Source: Paragordius varius | Taxonomy: Eukaryota > Nematomorpha | Assembly (NCBI GenBank): GCA_964247055.1 | Contig: OZ176053.1 | Location: 1,612,001-1,676,000, forward strand | Length of the DNA: 64,000 nucleotides | Direction: 5' to 3' | Shown here: piece by piece, positions 23,681-37,700 of the stretch | Layout: each line of letters opens with the position of its first letter | How positions within the stretch are numbered: the first letter of the stretch is position 1 | Made by a program: the position numbers and the translations under genes | The notes under the pieces: generated by a model | Seen by the model: the letters and a program-made list of their open reading frames with translations, nothing else | Database searches by the model: none | What the model was told of the DNA's origin: nothing

Positions 23681-26600
23681 ATATATGGGCATTCATAAAC
23701 ATTTTGTTTGTTGTAAACATGGGAGTTCATAAGATTTTTTTCTAGTTCGTTGCCTTCGAGTAAGACTTACTTATTCAGAAAATAAGTATTAAAAACATCA
23801 ATCTTTCTAAAATTTTATGGAATATTTTTGGAAATTATCTAAATTCTTCGCCGGACACCCTTGTTTTATATGGTGTTAATCGAAATTCCATATATTCCGG
23901 ATTAAGCTATTATGTATAGGCTCTAAAAATTGATTTCAAGCCTTAAATATTTTTTGTCACATCTTATAAATTATCTAAAACATCATTTTTTTTATCTTAT
24001 AAAAAATATATGGATGTGCTTTTTAAATTTTTTTAACGCATCTAAATACTATACTTTAAATGAACGTAAAACTCTCAAAGGGTTTTCAATTTTTACTGTA
24101 AATTAAAATCAGTGTAACTAATTTTATTGAATATTTGAAAAAATAATTATTATGTTACTCCCATTATCCAGCATATGATAGGAGTTATCATCGAATTATT
24201 TTTTAAAATAAATGAGTAAAATTTACGTGAAATCAAAAATATCAATAATTTTGTGCTCCTGCGTGCTGTTAAACGTCATTTGACATACACCATATTTAAC
24301 ATTTCCTATAAAGCAAAAAAAGTCTATAATATAAAAATTTAAAAATTTATTGATTAAAAACCGCCTGTCCTTTATAATCATATCAAACAGACTAATTTTT
24401 CTGTTTTAGTTTGGATTTTTTTTAACGTTGACCAAGGTGGACACTACAGGACATGTGAATGAATATTGATAGCTTTTTTAATGAATAAACCGGCTCAAGT
24501 AGCGAACTTAAATGTTTAAATAAAGTAGACGTCCTTAAAATCTGCAATGAAAAATGTTTTACGGTTTTTACTAAATCTTAAAACTTTATAACTCAAAAAT
24601 AAGGGGGAAATAGGAACCGTTTGATTGGTTTATTTATATGGCTCATTCACACTAGTATTTTGAGTCGGCCAAATGGCTTATTTGTCCTAAATATGCTAAA
24701 ATATTAAAATTTTATTTAACTAATCTTATTTCGATTTCGAATCTATTCTAGAGTCAGAAAATGAATCTTAAAAAATATTATCTTATAACCGTGGAGACCA
24801 TATTACACTGATGAAATCAGTAAGTGTTTAAATTTTAAGGCATGTTTTAAATTATGCCAACAAAATTTCAAAATTAATTCAAACACAAGCTCAGATATTT
24901 ATGAAGTTTTCTGTGCATTGTGCGCTAGAAATCACTAGAACTAATGATTAAAAGTTTAGCTATTTTAGCAAGCCTTCATTTTTAGAAACATCTATGCTGT
25001 AACAGATTGAATCGAAAGAAACAAAATTAGCCCCAAATCGGATTCGAGATACCAAACCTCCTACAATGATTTATCGTACGGATTGCCAATAAATTAATCG
25101 TCAAAATAAATTATTTACCAATTCGTTGATATTCCAAACAGTGGGTCCCTAAAATTAATAATTGAGTGAATGTAATTTATTTATTTATGAAATTACTTAG
25201 GGTTTGTAGGAATAAAATTATCAATAAAGCTACCATTATATTATTAATATAATTAACAACAACAAAACTAATATAATAGCTGACCCCTTAAAAATTTAAA
25301 AATTATTAACCTCTTGAGTACGATGAACCAACCAAAAAACAAAAAAGATTATGTAAACTATCAACGATTATTAAATTAAATTCAAAGACGTTGGATAGTT
25401 GGTAGGAATTATGCATTATTAGTATATAAATCTATTAAAATATTAATCCGAAGCATGGGTCAATTATATAGAAACAAATTTTTGTGTATAGCTATTTTCG
25501 GCAGATCCACTTTCTGTATGATTAAAATTAGAATTAACTCTTTGCAAATTTTAGTTTAAAAATTGACTTGTCTAATCCGCAATGAGTTTTTTAACTGTTA
25601 AAAGAGAACGACTTTGATTAATTTATTTCGTTATCACTAATGTATATTTAAATTGCTCCGTATTTAAAAATGGGCACAAAAATATATTTAATCGAATTTT
25701 AATACATATATATTAACAGTTCATCAACTTTTGGTAAAGTTTTAGACTTCTGTACGATCTAAAAGTTTTAATTTCGTAAAAAGTATTTAAGGTATTAGGT
25801 ATTATAAGATATGCTTTCTTGGTTTTTTAAGCGCATGTTTCAATTTTTTTTGTTGAGTAAAAAAAATCCGCATCCAATAGTAAATAAAAAGTATAATTAT
25901 AAAAAAATATGATTCAACTGTCATGATTAAAATTAAATAACATTAACACTGCTAAGGGCCGTTTATTGGTATTTGTTTTTTATTCAGTTACATAAATGCA
26001 TTAATTGACTGGCTATGACCGTTAATGACTTAAAATTTTGAAACGGTTATATTCCAGCTTGATTGTGCTTTAAAATGTATAAATAGTTATGAAAACCCCT
26101 TTGCAAATATTGCAAGATATTGCCATATATTAAAAACTACATGCATTGCGAAGAAAGGGAAAGTTGTTTTAATTTATTATTTTTTTGAGTTAGCCCTGCA
26201 TCCGAAATTGTGGGGTTATATTCTAAGAAAATATGACAGGGTATTTACACTTTGGTGGTAGATACTTCATATCAAAAACTGGCAAAATTTGGGCATATTT
26301 TGTCATATAATTTTTTTTGGAAAAGGTAAATGGTTTATTCCAAAAAAATATACACATATTGACATGGGCTCCGAAAGTCCAAAATTTTTACCCTTCGAAA
26401 ATGGGCTAGGGCTCTTAGCAAAAAAGCCAAGATTGTGCGATAGAGATCTAATATGCTAATTTTTGACATCAAAAAAAGATTTATTCCAAAAAATGGATAT
26501 TTGCCTAAAAATTTAATTAATAGCACAATTCTGAGGAAGCGAGTTTTATGATATGAAGGATGGTGGAAACGGTATAAAAGCACTTAAAGGTTATACAATC

Positions 26601-28971
26601 AATATAAGATGAAAGTTCTATCATTGATTAATTTAAAAGTTTGTTTCCCTTTGAAGGTTTTTGTGAGAACAATTTATATATAGCATCAATTTCAAGACGA
26701 TTAATTTATTTAAAAATCTGAGATGATAGAAATGTTTAGCATCATCGAATTATATGGAAAAAGTGTTTTTACAATATTTTAAAGCGTTTTATACCGTTCA
26801 TGTATAGTCGGAAGTAACAAAATTTTCTATAATCATAAGTAAAATATACATTTTTTTGATTTATCTTCCGGATGTTTCAAGAGTATTAGCCCATTTTACG
26901 AGGGCATAAAAAATTGGGACTTTTGGAGCCCACATCTAAAAATTAAATTATTTTAAAAGTATTGTTTTGCTTTTAATATATAATTTTTATTATATATTAG
27001 TGTTATATTTTTGAAACAAAAAAATTTTAATGAAGGTGCACACCATTTTATGGGATGGAGCAGTCATCAAAGTGTAAAAACCTTCTTAAATTTGCAATAA
27101 GGGCTAAAGCCAAAAGCACCATGATATCATCCCTGAAGCATTTTGTTATCAGATTATATTTATTTAATCAGGATATTTTTGTGACTGTGTGGTAAGCAAA
27201 GGATGCTTGGTATTAAAAAATAATTTAATTTACTGTCTAATATAGAATATCACGTAATTAGCTTGTCTTTTTAAGTAAACAAGTCCATTATTGCGGATTC
27301 CAGAAATGTGAGTCTTTTGTGACTCGCAAAATATTATTATTTGCTTTTTATAGTGTGTGGTTAATGATTTATTTGATAAGTTTTTTGTAAAAATAATTTA
27401 GCTTGCACCAAATTTCGCAGAATGTGCGCTAATTTTGCGCTTTTTTGATATGGAGCAATTTCTATAAAAAGAGCATTTTTGTTGAATGAAGGCCCAAAAC
27501 TAAAAGCACCATGATAAACCTAAATTTTTCCATCAGACTATATTTAATCAGGATCTTTTTGACCCCCGTTTTCGGGCAACGTGTTATCATTAATCTACAA
27601 TAAATTTTAATGTTACATACATAACCTCTAATATTATTTAAAAAAACTTTTAGTCACTCCAGGGATTATTTAATAATATTACAATTTTGCGTCCTGGAAT
27701 ATAGAGTATTGAAAACTAAATATATCATATAACTAATTGCATTGCCTTTCCATTATATATAAATAGTAAAAAGAAAATCAAGGTTACCTATATAATCAAA
27801 AAATATAATATATATACCATATTTTTTTTATTTCCAATTTAACACCACTAAGATAATATATTTTTAAAATGTGTTTTACCTTTAATGTTCGTTATTATTA
27901 TTTTGTAGATAGGTAGGTTGAGATAATATAATTTACAAATAATAAACCTATATCCAAAAAAAATATTTATTTTATACCTTTAAATATCTCTTGCTATTAT
28001 ATATATATTATGTGATATAAAAATCAATAAAATTAAATAGATTAGAATATAGATATAGTTATAAAACTCATATATGCCAATGATACGATATAGTTAAATT
28101 CCAAACCGCAAACGGATTTAGTCAAAACTAATTTACTAACTACCTAACTACAATTAAGAAATTAGCCTTTACCTAAAAAATGTACATTTATAAAAAATTT
28201 ATTTGCACATTTTGCTCAAAAATCATTTTTTGTAATAAATTTTTTTGGGAAATATTAAAAAAATAATCGAAAATCATAAATACCACATATACAAATCAAT
28301 CAGTCAATATATGCATTCCTAATTTTTTATTGCTTTTTTCGTTATACATAATATATTTATTAAACATAAATTTTTATTTTTACCTGTGTGCGCATAGTGT
28401 TTAATTAATAATATTAATTTTCATTCACCTCTTTGATGACATTCGATATACCCAAATTCATTAAACGAAATATTTTGCGACGTACCTTATCAAGTATTAT
28501 ACATATACAAATTATATAATTATTTTTTTTGATAGTTTTTATTAAAAGTTTTATTTTTTTGAAAGTATAATATATTTTTAAAGCTTATTAGTAATATTAT
28601 ATTTATTTTTGTGGTTAAAATCGATAAATTTGATACTTTGTATTTGCTTTTTTTTGACGAAAAAACGACACTGCATTTCAAAACAGAGGTAGGTTGTTAA
28701 ATTTTTTATACCTTTGCGCGTTTCTCTTATTTTTATACTATATTGTTATCTAAATTTTTTTGTTTATTTTTTAGCTTTTACGATATATACCTATATATGA
28801 AATGTTGGCAATTTTCATTTGTAAATTTTGAAATAAAATTTATATTTTATGCTCGATTTAAATTTAAATTAAGATAATTTTCGACGTACCCTATTTAACA
28901 AGCAATCAAACCCCACAAATATTAATAGTAATATACCACAATCTACAAATCCTCCAATATTCCCCTTTCAA
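23681..28971. other. Long interval without a recognised gene
   Basis: 23681-26200 and 27600-28600 are A/T-rich with no exon I can support on either strand. 26214-27180 holds the second large palindrome. Near the right end there is a possible 5' untranslated exon of the His-rich/Hsp20 gene: a donor AACAGAG|GTAGGT at 28689/28690 and an acceptor TTTAACAAG ending at 28902 would leave a leader running into the ATG at 28972. That leader is inference from splice motifs only. Confidence 0.4.
26214..27180. mobile_element. Second ~1 kb palindromic element of the MITE-F family
   Basis: The left arm contains 'catgggctccgaaagtcc', 'gaaaatgggctagggctct' and 'ccaagattgtgcgata'; the right arm contains 'tattagcccattttacgagg' and 'ggacttttggagcccaca' in inverted order. 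Outer segments 'gggctaaagccaaaagcacc' and the sequence around 'cactttggtggta' also match the 8.4-9.4 kb copy. A detached piece with 'ccaaaactaaaagcaccatg' follows at 27480-27570. There is no coding capacity. Confidence 0.7.
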
Positions 28972-31900
28972 ATGCATATAAGGGATAAAGTTGCTTCCGA
29001 ATACCCAAGATGCCATAACCCTAGGGCACACCATCCCTCAGCTTTTCTAAAAGACGGTAATTTTTTTTATTTTATTATTTTTTTTCAAAAATTTCAACCT
29101 TTTAATTTGTCAACTTATTAAAAAATATTACTGCTGCTCTTAATTTAACGTCATTATAATTCACTTTTAATGATAATTACACTAATTGCTCTCTAACTTA
29201 GTTTTATGCAAGATATATAAAATGCCTAAGGTTATTTATTTGGAATATGATATTAATGTTTTAGAAACTAATTTCCCTAGTTTTCGATGTAAAAACCTGT
29301 TTCCTTTTGATAAGGGCAAATGGATAGAGCATAAATAAACCTTTTATAGTGTCCAAAATAAGATAGGGTTTAAAAACGGAATAGATTAAAATGAGACTCA
29401 ATAGAATGATATCATGTAATATATACTTTATTTATGTCTAGTTTCTAAAATTTTTGCCCATATTTATTGCAGGCTCCTATCAGACACATCATCATACCCA
29501 TGGGGTTGTTGACGGAAATAAACAACATAGACAATCACATAGACATCACCATCATCATCACCATGGTAACCGAGATGAACAACAGATGGTTCAACGGGAA
29601 AAACAAGTAGGCCAAGTTCCCTCTCCACTAATCTCTTCTACCGGAAGTAGACCCGGAAGTCCACGAGGCGACAGATCAGGTGATTTGCACCGGCATAACT
29701 CTCATCGTCGCCATCATCATCACCATCATAAACATCACCTTCATCATCAAAATCAATCGCCGGACTTTTGTGAGGGAAGGCGTTCCCCAATACCTGAACA
29801 AGTCTACTACCCCGTTGTCGCCTCACCTAATCAACCGGCCCAACCGCAATACTTTTATGAAACTGTCCCCGTGGCTTATAACAATGGAAACGGGGTGACA
29901 CAAATAGTTGAGAATAGGACGTGTATAACATCACCTCCTATGGCTCCAATAGCTCGTTTAGATGAATCTTTCCTTTCGTCTGATGGAGGAACAGGAGCAA
30001 TTGGGAATGAATCAATACGTGCTATTCCAATTGGAATTCAACAACAACAGCAACAACCCCAATTACAGACTTACACTGTTGTAAGAGATCCATCGAAAAC
30101 GCCTAGCATAACTCATATTCGGGATAAAACTGTCTACGATACCAATCAACAACGTTATTATTATCAAAGCCAGCGTTCTCCGCAAATTATGAATCAGTTT
30201 GTGGGTCCTCCTCCTTCCCCGGCCCACACCATTGAAACAATTTATGTTAACGGAGATGGAGATCGGAATCAAGATTTTGATAATAGGTATGGTGTAAATT
30301 ATTTTTTGTTTGGCTATAACGTAAAAAAAAGATTTCTTTAATAAAAGGATTTTAGATTGGCAATAAAATTGTCAAAACAACTGTGAAACACTCAAATATT
30401 GACTTGTTCGTTTTGCTAAGGCACTCTGTAACGTAGGTTTAGTATGGATGAAAATAGCGTAATTTCCCAATCGTCTGACCAAAATGCAATTGTATGCTCT
30501 TTCAATTTTATAATATAAGGATTTGTCGTTTTGTAATCTATAAATACTTCTAAATATGGTTACCATAGTGATAAATTAATTATAATATATTCGCGAAAGA
30601 TAAGTATAGTTGATGATTGTACTTAGCCGTTAAATTTTTCGTTTACCAAAATATCATTAAAAAAATAGTTAAGTTACATAGTTTGCTTTACTGAATGATA
30701 CATATATAGGAGAGTCATGGCAACACCCGAAGCAGGAAACGTTAAAGAACTTATTCCAGACTCAAAAACAACGGATACGTACATTTATCGAACATATTCA
30801 CCTGCAGGAAGTACTATAGTAACTGTTACCGATTCTGAGAGGACATACATTGTTCCAGGACGCGAGGTAGTCCAACCTCAACAGCCTTTGGTACAAAGTA
30901 TGAGCACTGTACCAATCACTTACAATACTTCGATGTCCGGAAGTGGTATAAGAAACATGGGCGGAAGAACACCACCTCCTATTTCTGAATGCCATTACGC
31001 TAAATCTAGTCGCCCAACTGTTATTGAACAATACGAGGTTTCACCTTATCGATCCACTCAACAACATATCCGACGAGGCATGCAAAATATGAATGATGGC
31101 TTTACCACCACTAATCAACAACAAAGGGTGCAAACTATCCCACTACGCACCCAAAAAAGTTTGGACAATCTGTCACAAAGCGACACTAAACAAGATGATT
31201 ATTTCTTTAGGTTAGTTTGGAATGTCTGTTGTGAAAGAAATGGATATCTAAAAGAGCTGTTTTTAATTAGCTTACAAATGTTTAAATATTTGATTTTGTG
31301 AAGCTGGTTATTTTTAATTATGTTTAAACTTTTTTGACTGCTTTGCTATTTTAAAAGTGAATACTTACGGTTGTTATTAATGCAATAATGGAAGATATTA
31401 AAAATCGAAAAACTAATGATCACTAGAATTTTTAAATAGTACAATCAGTCAATCGGAGGAGTAGCATATAAAAAACTATACCATTATAAATTTAATAGAA
31501 ACGGGGAACAAAAAGAAATTGTAAGGCAACATTTCCAAGAACACGAGGAATACAGTCGTTGGCGAGATAATAGGCAACACTATGACGATTTTCAAAAGAT
31601 GGAAACCATTTATAAAAAACCACCCAGACCAAATAGCTCATCACGTGCCATATACTCACAAATCAGATCTCAACAACCGTCCGCTGACACAAGATCCCGA
31701 TCCCAGCAAAGGTAAATACGGATGAAAATATTTTAAACTCTAAAATCCGCTCTTGTTCTAAATCGAATAGATTCAATATTTAAATGTTTTATGATTGCGA
31801 TTCTAAACATTTTTAAGTAAGAATGTTAAAAAAAGGAGTTTAAATATAGTCTATATCTAAATTTCTATTAGATATTATGGTAACGTCCAACAACCCTTTC

Positions 31901-32767
31901 GCATTTCCCCAAGAAGATTGGATGACAGTGGATTTGTAGATCGCACGCTTGATTCCACTGAGACAAACGTAACTGAAACTCGGCAAATAAATAATAATAT
32001 ATCAATTGCCAACAATATCGATAATAACGATTTGAAACAACAACAGCAAGTGACTGAAATTCATTTTCATAGACCTACGCCCATACCTCGTACCGAAGAT
32101 CTAGGCCTTCCCGGTTCTCCCGACACGTTCACTCCCGAAGAACAAGAAGCTATTGTCCACTCATTTCAGGATATTAGTGAAGTTAATCCAACAACACTCA
32201 ACGAATTGGGTATGTCTTTTTTTCTGTACAATAAAAAACAGACGCTTTTAGATGCAATTACCATTTTTGAAAAAATTCATAGGTGAAGGTTTATTCAAAG
32301 CTCGGTTGGATTTAACACACTTTCGCCGACACGAAATTGAAGCCAAACTGATTGATGGTGTTAGAGTTGTGGTTAAAGCTTCGCACGATGAAAGATTTGA
32401 TAATAGTGCTGCTGATGGTCGGAAAAGTCCTTGTGCAAGAAAACGTGACGAGAGCGGCAAACATTTCATGACAAAACGTGACTTTTTCACGAGTTATACG
32501 CTACCTACAGATTGCGACACTCAACGTCTCAGAGCATACATTACACGAAAAGGATTCCTTATAATCGAATGTCCTAGAATACCTTCCATTTTATCGCCTG
32601 CTTCTGCTACAATGTATAATGATGGCAATATCGCCGCCCAAAAAAATGAACGGTACGTTAATGAATTAACCAAATTTTTCGATGATTATCAACGCTCCTC
32701 GATGGATGACTTAAGTCACCAAGGCACAGATGATAGAGCCGGATCCCTACAAATTTATTTGGATTGA
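28972..32767 (+). CDS. Long His/Gln-rich protein with C-terminal alpha-crystallin (Hsp20) domain
   Basis: Exons: 28972-29056, 29473-30286, 30710-31210, 31499-31711, 31872-32209, 32283-32767; introns 416, 423, 288, 160 and 73 nt; phases agree and the sum is 2436 nt (811 aa). The N-terminal ~270 residues contain several His runs (RHHHHHHHGN, RRHHHHHHKHH), then Pro/Tyr/Gln-rich, probably disordered sequence with a QQQQQQ tract. The last exon carries an Hsp20 domain: KARLDLTHFRRHEIEAKLID, VRVVVKASHDER, a polar insert, then FFTSYTLPTDCDTQRLRAYI and GFLIIECPRIPS, the beta strands of small heat-shock proteins. Ordinary sHSPs are about 150-250 aa, so this is an unusually long carrier. Chaperone or scaffold function is inferred. 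An acceptor at 31440 is an alternative for exon 4 but would need a weaker donor at 31213. The ATG is the first in frame after an upstream TAA. Confidence 0.85.
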
Positions 32768-34787
32768 AAAGTTTTAGATTGCAACATTTATATTTACATT
32801 TGATAATTTAGTTTAAAATATTATATAAAACAATATGGTTTTTAAAAGCGTGCACAACGCTCATAAAAAGTTTTGTTTGATAAAGCTCATATGTTTTGTT
32901 ATAGAAAAAAAATAATTTTTAGATTTACAAAAGACAATGCACTCTTTATACATTTCATATCATCATCCTTATATAATTAATATATTGAAAAAAATTAATT
33001 AATTTTTAACCATATTGAATGCAAAGTAGGACCTTCATGCAATATATTCATATTCAGATATAATAATTTTATTTTAATATAACATAATTAAAAAATATAT
33101 ATATTTATGTAATTAATATATTTTAGAAAATATATATATATATTATATAATTAATAATAAATTACAATATAATTAATTAAAAAGTTTATATAATGTGTTT
33201 CATCAAAACAATGTTACAAATTATGAATTGAGTTAAATAAATAAAACTTTAAGGTTAAAAGTTGACGGTCGTATGTTTCACACATCTAGTGGTTACTTTG
33301 CTTATTTTAATTAAAATTTTTCAAATATATAAATATAGAAGTTTAAAATATTAAACATGTTACATTAATTACACATTATTAATGCCTAAAATATTTTATT
33401 CAGTGCTATCTAAATTAATTAAAGGAATAAACTTATTTTACGTTTTTAACCTTGAATTTTATTTTTGTTATACCAACATCATTTCATTTTAACAATGTTT
33501 CATATTAATTATACATAATTTACGAGTGAATCATATATAAATATATATGTGCAATTAGTTATATTTTCTATTAAAAATTATATTGTACTTTTACCTTGAT
33601 GTTTGTTATATATATTATACAAATAATTTTTATGTTTATTTGCTCTTTCAAATTTGACGTTAATTTGGCGTTTAATGCGTACGTTCGAATGTTTTTTATC
33701 TTTTCCCAAATTTTTGACAGCTTTTTATAACAGTAAACAGCAAAAAATTATATTTTTATTTATAGGGCTTTATAATACTTTATGATTAGTAAAAATTTTA
33801 AATTTTTTAGCGAAAGTCCTGGACATGAGCTTATTTTAATTTTTTGGGTATAAAAACATATTTTCTAATTAATTAATGTTTTTTGGCGATTATAAAACAG
33901 GAATTAGTTATAAAAAAGAACACGATCATCCTCACGGAAAAATTCATACGAAAGATATGTGAAAATTGATTATGAAAAAAATAAAAGGTTATGATTTGGT
34001 TAATATGGCTTCGAACAGAAACCCGAGTTCAGAAATTTCAAGAGGAACCGAATTCGTTGTGCTAGAATAAACCCGGTTCCGGTTCCACTTTTTTCCAACC
34101 GGTTCGAAGCTTTGGTTAAAACTTATTAGATTGGAATTTATAATCGCAAGGATATATATTGATAAATCTTAATATTACCCTCCAAATTAATCGAAATTAT
34201 ATCATAAGGCAGTGTTCATTTTAACCCTATCAAAAAATCAATTTTTACGTTTAAAAATACGTATCAATACTAAAATGTTATTTAAAATTAGGACTTGTCT
34301 AGTACCATTTGAGTCTCTCAGCAAATTTAGAGTTTCCATGTACTAAATGAGCTATAGATTATTTGGGGAATAGGGGTGTTAATATGAACAATTGCACCCG
34401 TTTTTATTGAACTCAAACGATTAGTTTTCAACTCTTTTAAAGATACAAAACCACGGTTCTAAATTATTTTTAAATTAAATTTAAGAGCACTTAAATATAA
34501 ATTTATGAAACTCAAAAGTATATTTTAGATTTTTCAGAGAAAAAGTAGCACACAATTGAATTTGGCTTTTTATGTATTTATAAGGATTTCGAACTGAAAG
34601 ACAATAATTGACTTACCAAAACAAAAAATCGGTTTTCCAGATATTTATTACGTTTTAAATAATTAATTAACATGAAAGTTTTGGTTGACAATAATTTATG
34701 TTTTCGATGAAAATAATAATATTAAAATAATGATAATAATTTCGATAAAAATAATCGTCTGCTTTTTTCATATGAAGTCTATATGTG
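32768..34787. other. Intergenic interval
   Basis: Very A/T-rich with no exon seen. 34030-34115 is a more G+C-rich patch with repeated CCGGTTCC/AACCGAA motifs of the kind found in old DNA-transposon ends, and a related patch lies at 35810-35870; neither could be assigned to a family. Confidence 0.45.
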
Positions 34788-37700
34788 ATGTCAGATTGGG
34801 TTCACTGCAATAAATGTTTTATCCAACCATTAGAAGGTAAATCGGTAAATTTTTTCTTGACAAATTGCGGTCACATATATTGTGAGTCATGCTTAAAAGG
34901 TAAAATTATTTATTTAAACGAATACTTAGAGCCTTTTTGTCATGTGTGTCAAAAAAGTTGCAATAAAACACCGTTAGAAGGCCAAGTTAATACTTTAAAT
35001 TAATTTTAAAAGTTAAGGCCAGATATTGAATTATTTTTTGTGGATAAGATGTCGCTGCTTAAAAAATTTCAAAAACACGTTAACCAATTATATGAGGTAC
35101 GTCTAATATCATAACTATTATATAGATCATTCAATTTCAACAATCGCATCAAGATAGGATTAACAACTTCCGTAAAACACAGATGCGATCGTCAAATGAT
35201 AATAATGGACTTAAAGAAAAATTAAAATATTATTATGATTTGGCCCAAAAATATCATGAAGAAAATAAGGGATTAAAAGAAAAAATATCGCAAATGGTAA
35301 ACAATTTTTTATATTTTGTAGACCAAATACTTGGAAAACTTAAGGTAATATTGCTTGTAGTAATTTAAATAGGGCGAATGAATCAAAACCAATGCAAATG
35401 AATAAAAATCCGTATCAAAGTAAAAATTATATATAACGGGAAATAAGAGTTTATTATATAAGACAAAATGTGTTGTTAATACTCTCACGTGTTTTGTTTT
35501 TATTGGACAGTTTTTTGTTTAAAAGGGTTAAATGTTTCTATACAAATCATAATGTTTAACAAATCTGCTAGGCAATAACTGTTAAAAATAATATTGAGTA
35601 TGAATAATATATAAGATCGTTTATGTTTGAATAATCCGGTAATATATTTACCACGGATAAAAACAAAGATCATCATGATTTTTTCAATGCGTTTTTTTTG
35701 TATCAAAAATGTTGAAAGTGTAGTTTTTTGAATATAATAATTTCTTATAAACGCCAATCTTATTTGCACAATTTAGTTATTTATCATAAATTATAAATGA
35801 ACTCGTAACCTAAACCGTTTTAAAAAATGGGTAGATAGAATCGGAACCATTCCTATTCCCGGTTAATTAATATATTAATATGTATGATGTCAAATAACAA
35901 GAACAACCTTTTCGACCGCCACTCAAATCCCCTGCGTGTGATGTAACGACCACTGTAAAATCTGTGCAAGACGAAGCTTTAATGCAATCCAATGGCCGTC
36001 ATTGTCCACAACTCAATAATAATTTTGTGACAGCTCTTGAATATGCGGAAAGACATAGTACTAATACTTCTGTCCATCCACAACAAAACAACTCTAATAA
36101 CTGTATGATGGGTTCAAGTTCTCACCAGGCAAGGAATCATCGAACCGATGGAAGTAATCAAAGTTTGAATCGAACCATGACACCTCAATCGTCGAATGTG
36201 TCGCAAAAAGTGTCATCCACATCCCTTTGGAAACAAAATATGGCTAAATTAAACAATGATCCTTATTCTTGTAATTATAATAATAACAATATTCATAATA
36301 AAAGTATGGACAATAAACATGAACAAAATAGGAATCCAACACCTAAGCAACTTCATATCTCCAGAACTACGCCTCTAATGCAGCACGTTGCCCAAACGAA
36401 TGATTGCGATTCCGTAATGATGATTGAACAAACTAATCACGTAAATAACGCAAATAATTATCACCATAATACTTTTGTTAAAAACCAAACTCCATCGAAT
36501 GCAGCAACAACAATGACTAAGCGTTATTGCGCCATAACGCCAAACACTCATCATGTCATGAATGATAGTTTTAGTAAAAGGTTATTTTTTTGTTAATATA
36601 CTAAATTATAATGAAGGATTTTAAGATAAATTATTAATTAGTTTGGGGAGTAAGTCTGTTGCACAATATATACAGTTTGCTGACATTTCTTTAAGCGGTA
36701 AATGCATAAAGATTCGGCAAAACGAATTATACAACCGTCAAAACCATTAAAATTGTTTTTTGCGCCTATCACACTATAAACTAATTACTGCGGTAAAATT
36801 ATTAGTTATTTTCATCGATAGAATACTTAATTAATTACATAACAATCTACATTAATATTCCAAGCATGTATGGTCATGGCGTTTGTTATTTTTTGTAATT
36901 CCGTTAAATCTGTCTTATTATCTATTTATTGGTCTGATAATATCGCGGTTTATATAATAAAGTTTTGTTATTAATTTTCGTATGCAATTAATAACATTGA
37001 ATACTATGAAACATAATAGGACAATTGCAAGGTAAAAACCCCTTAATACAGTATATTACTTTTAAAATAATCTTATCAGATATAAGAATGACTCGGAAAC
37101 TATATGAATTAACGATTAAAACTACATAATACTCTTACGCCAGGTTTCATTAGAAAAAAAACTTTATATTTATATGAGGTTAAAATGTTATTTAATCACA
37201 CAGCTTACAGGGTTCCACCGTTTCCAGGAATACGAATTCAAGCTTAAGTAGCATCAAAAAATCTAATCTCGGATTTGATCCCAAGGGCATTGTGTTAACA
37301 ACTGGCGAAAGACCGCAAACAGCTGTCCCCTTGATGGCTGGTTTTACAAATGATCCCAAAAATCGAAGTCTTTACCATTCGACGGCCAAACCTCAAAGTA
37401 CAAAAAGTTTTTTAACTAATTACTATTTATATACTGTAATTTAAAATATAGAGATAAAACGTAGCAATGTAAAGAAAAACATTTTTTTTAAAGACAAAAC
37501 CATACTTTTTTAAATCTTATTATACTATATTAACTGATTGCAATCGAATAATATATATTTCACTGTGTTACCAAAGATCTCTATTCCATACTTTGCAGTT
37601 TTAAACAATGAGTTGTAATTTATCAAGTTCGAAAAGTAAAGCGGTTTAAATAAAATATTTGTCTTTTTCTTGTCCGTATAATATCATTTTTTAATATATT

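Noticed and set aside
29638-30272. Antisense frames over the His-rich exon
   Set aside because: They are shadows of the plus-strand exon, whose codon pattern, splice sites and continuity into the Hsp20 domain are convincing.
34900-34929. Reading through the first 30 nt intron of the RNF212-like gene
   Set aside because: It is open and in frame, but it would lengthen the RING loop between Cys35 and Cys41 by ten hydrophobic residues not typical of the family. Kept as a minor alternative.
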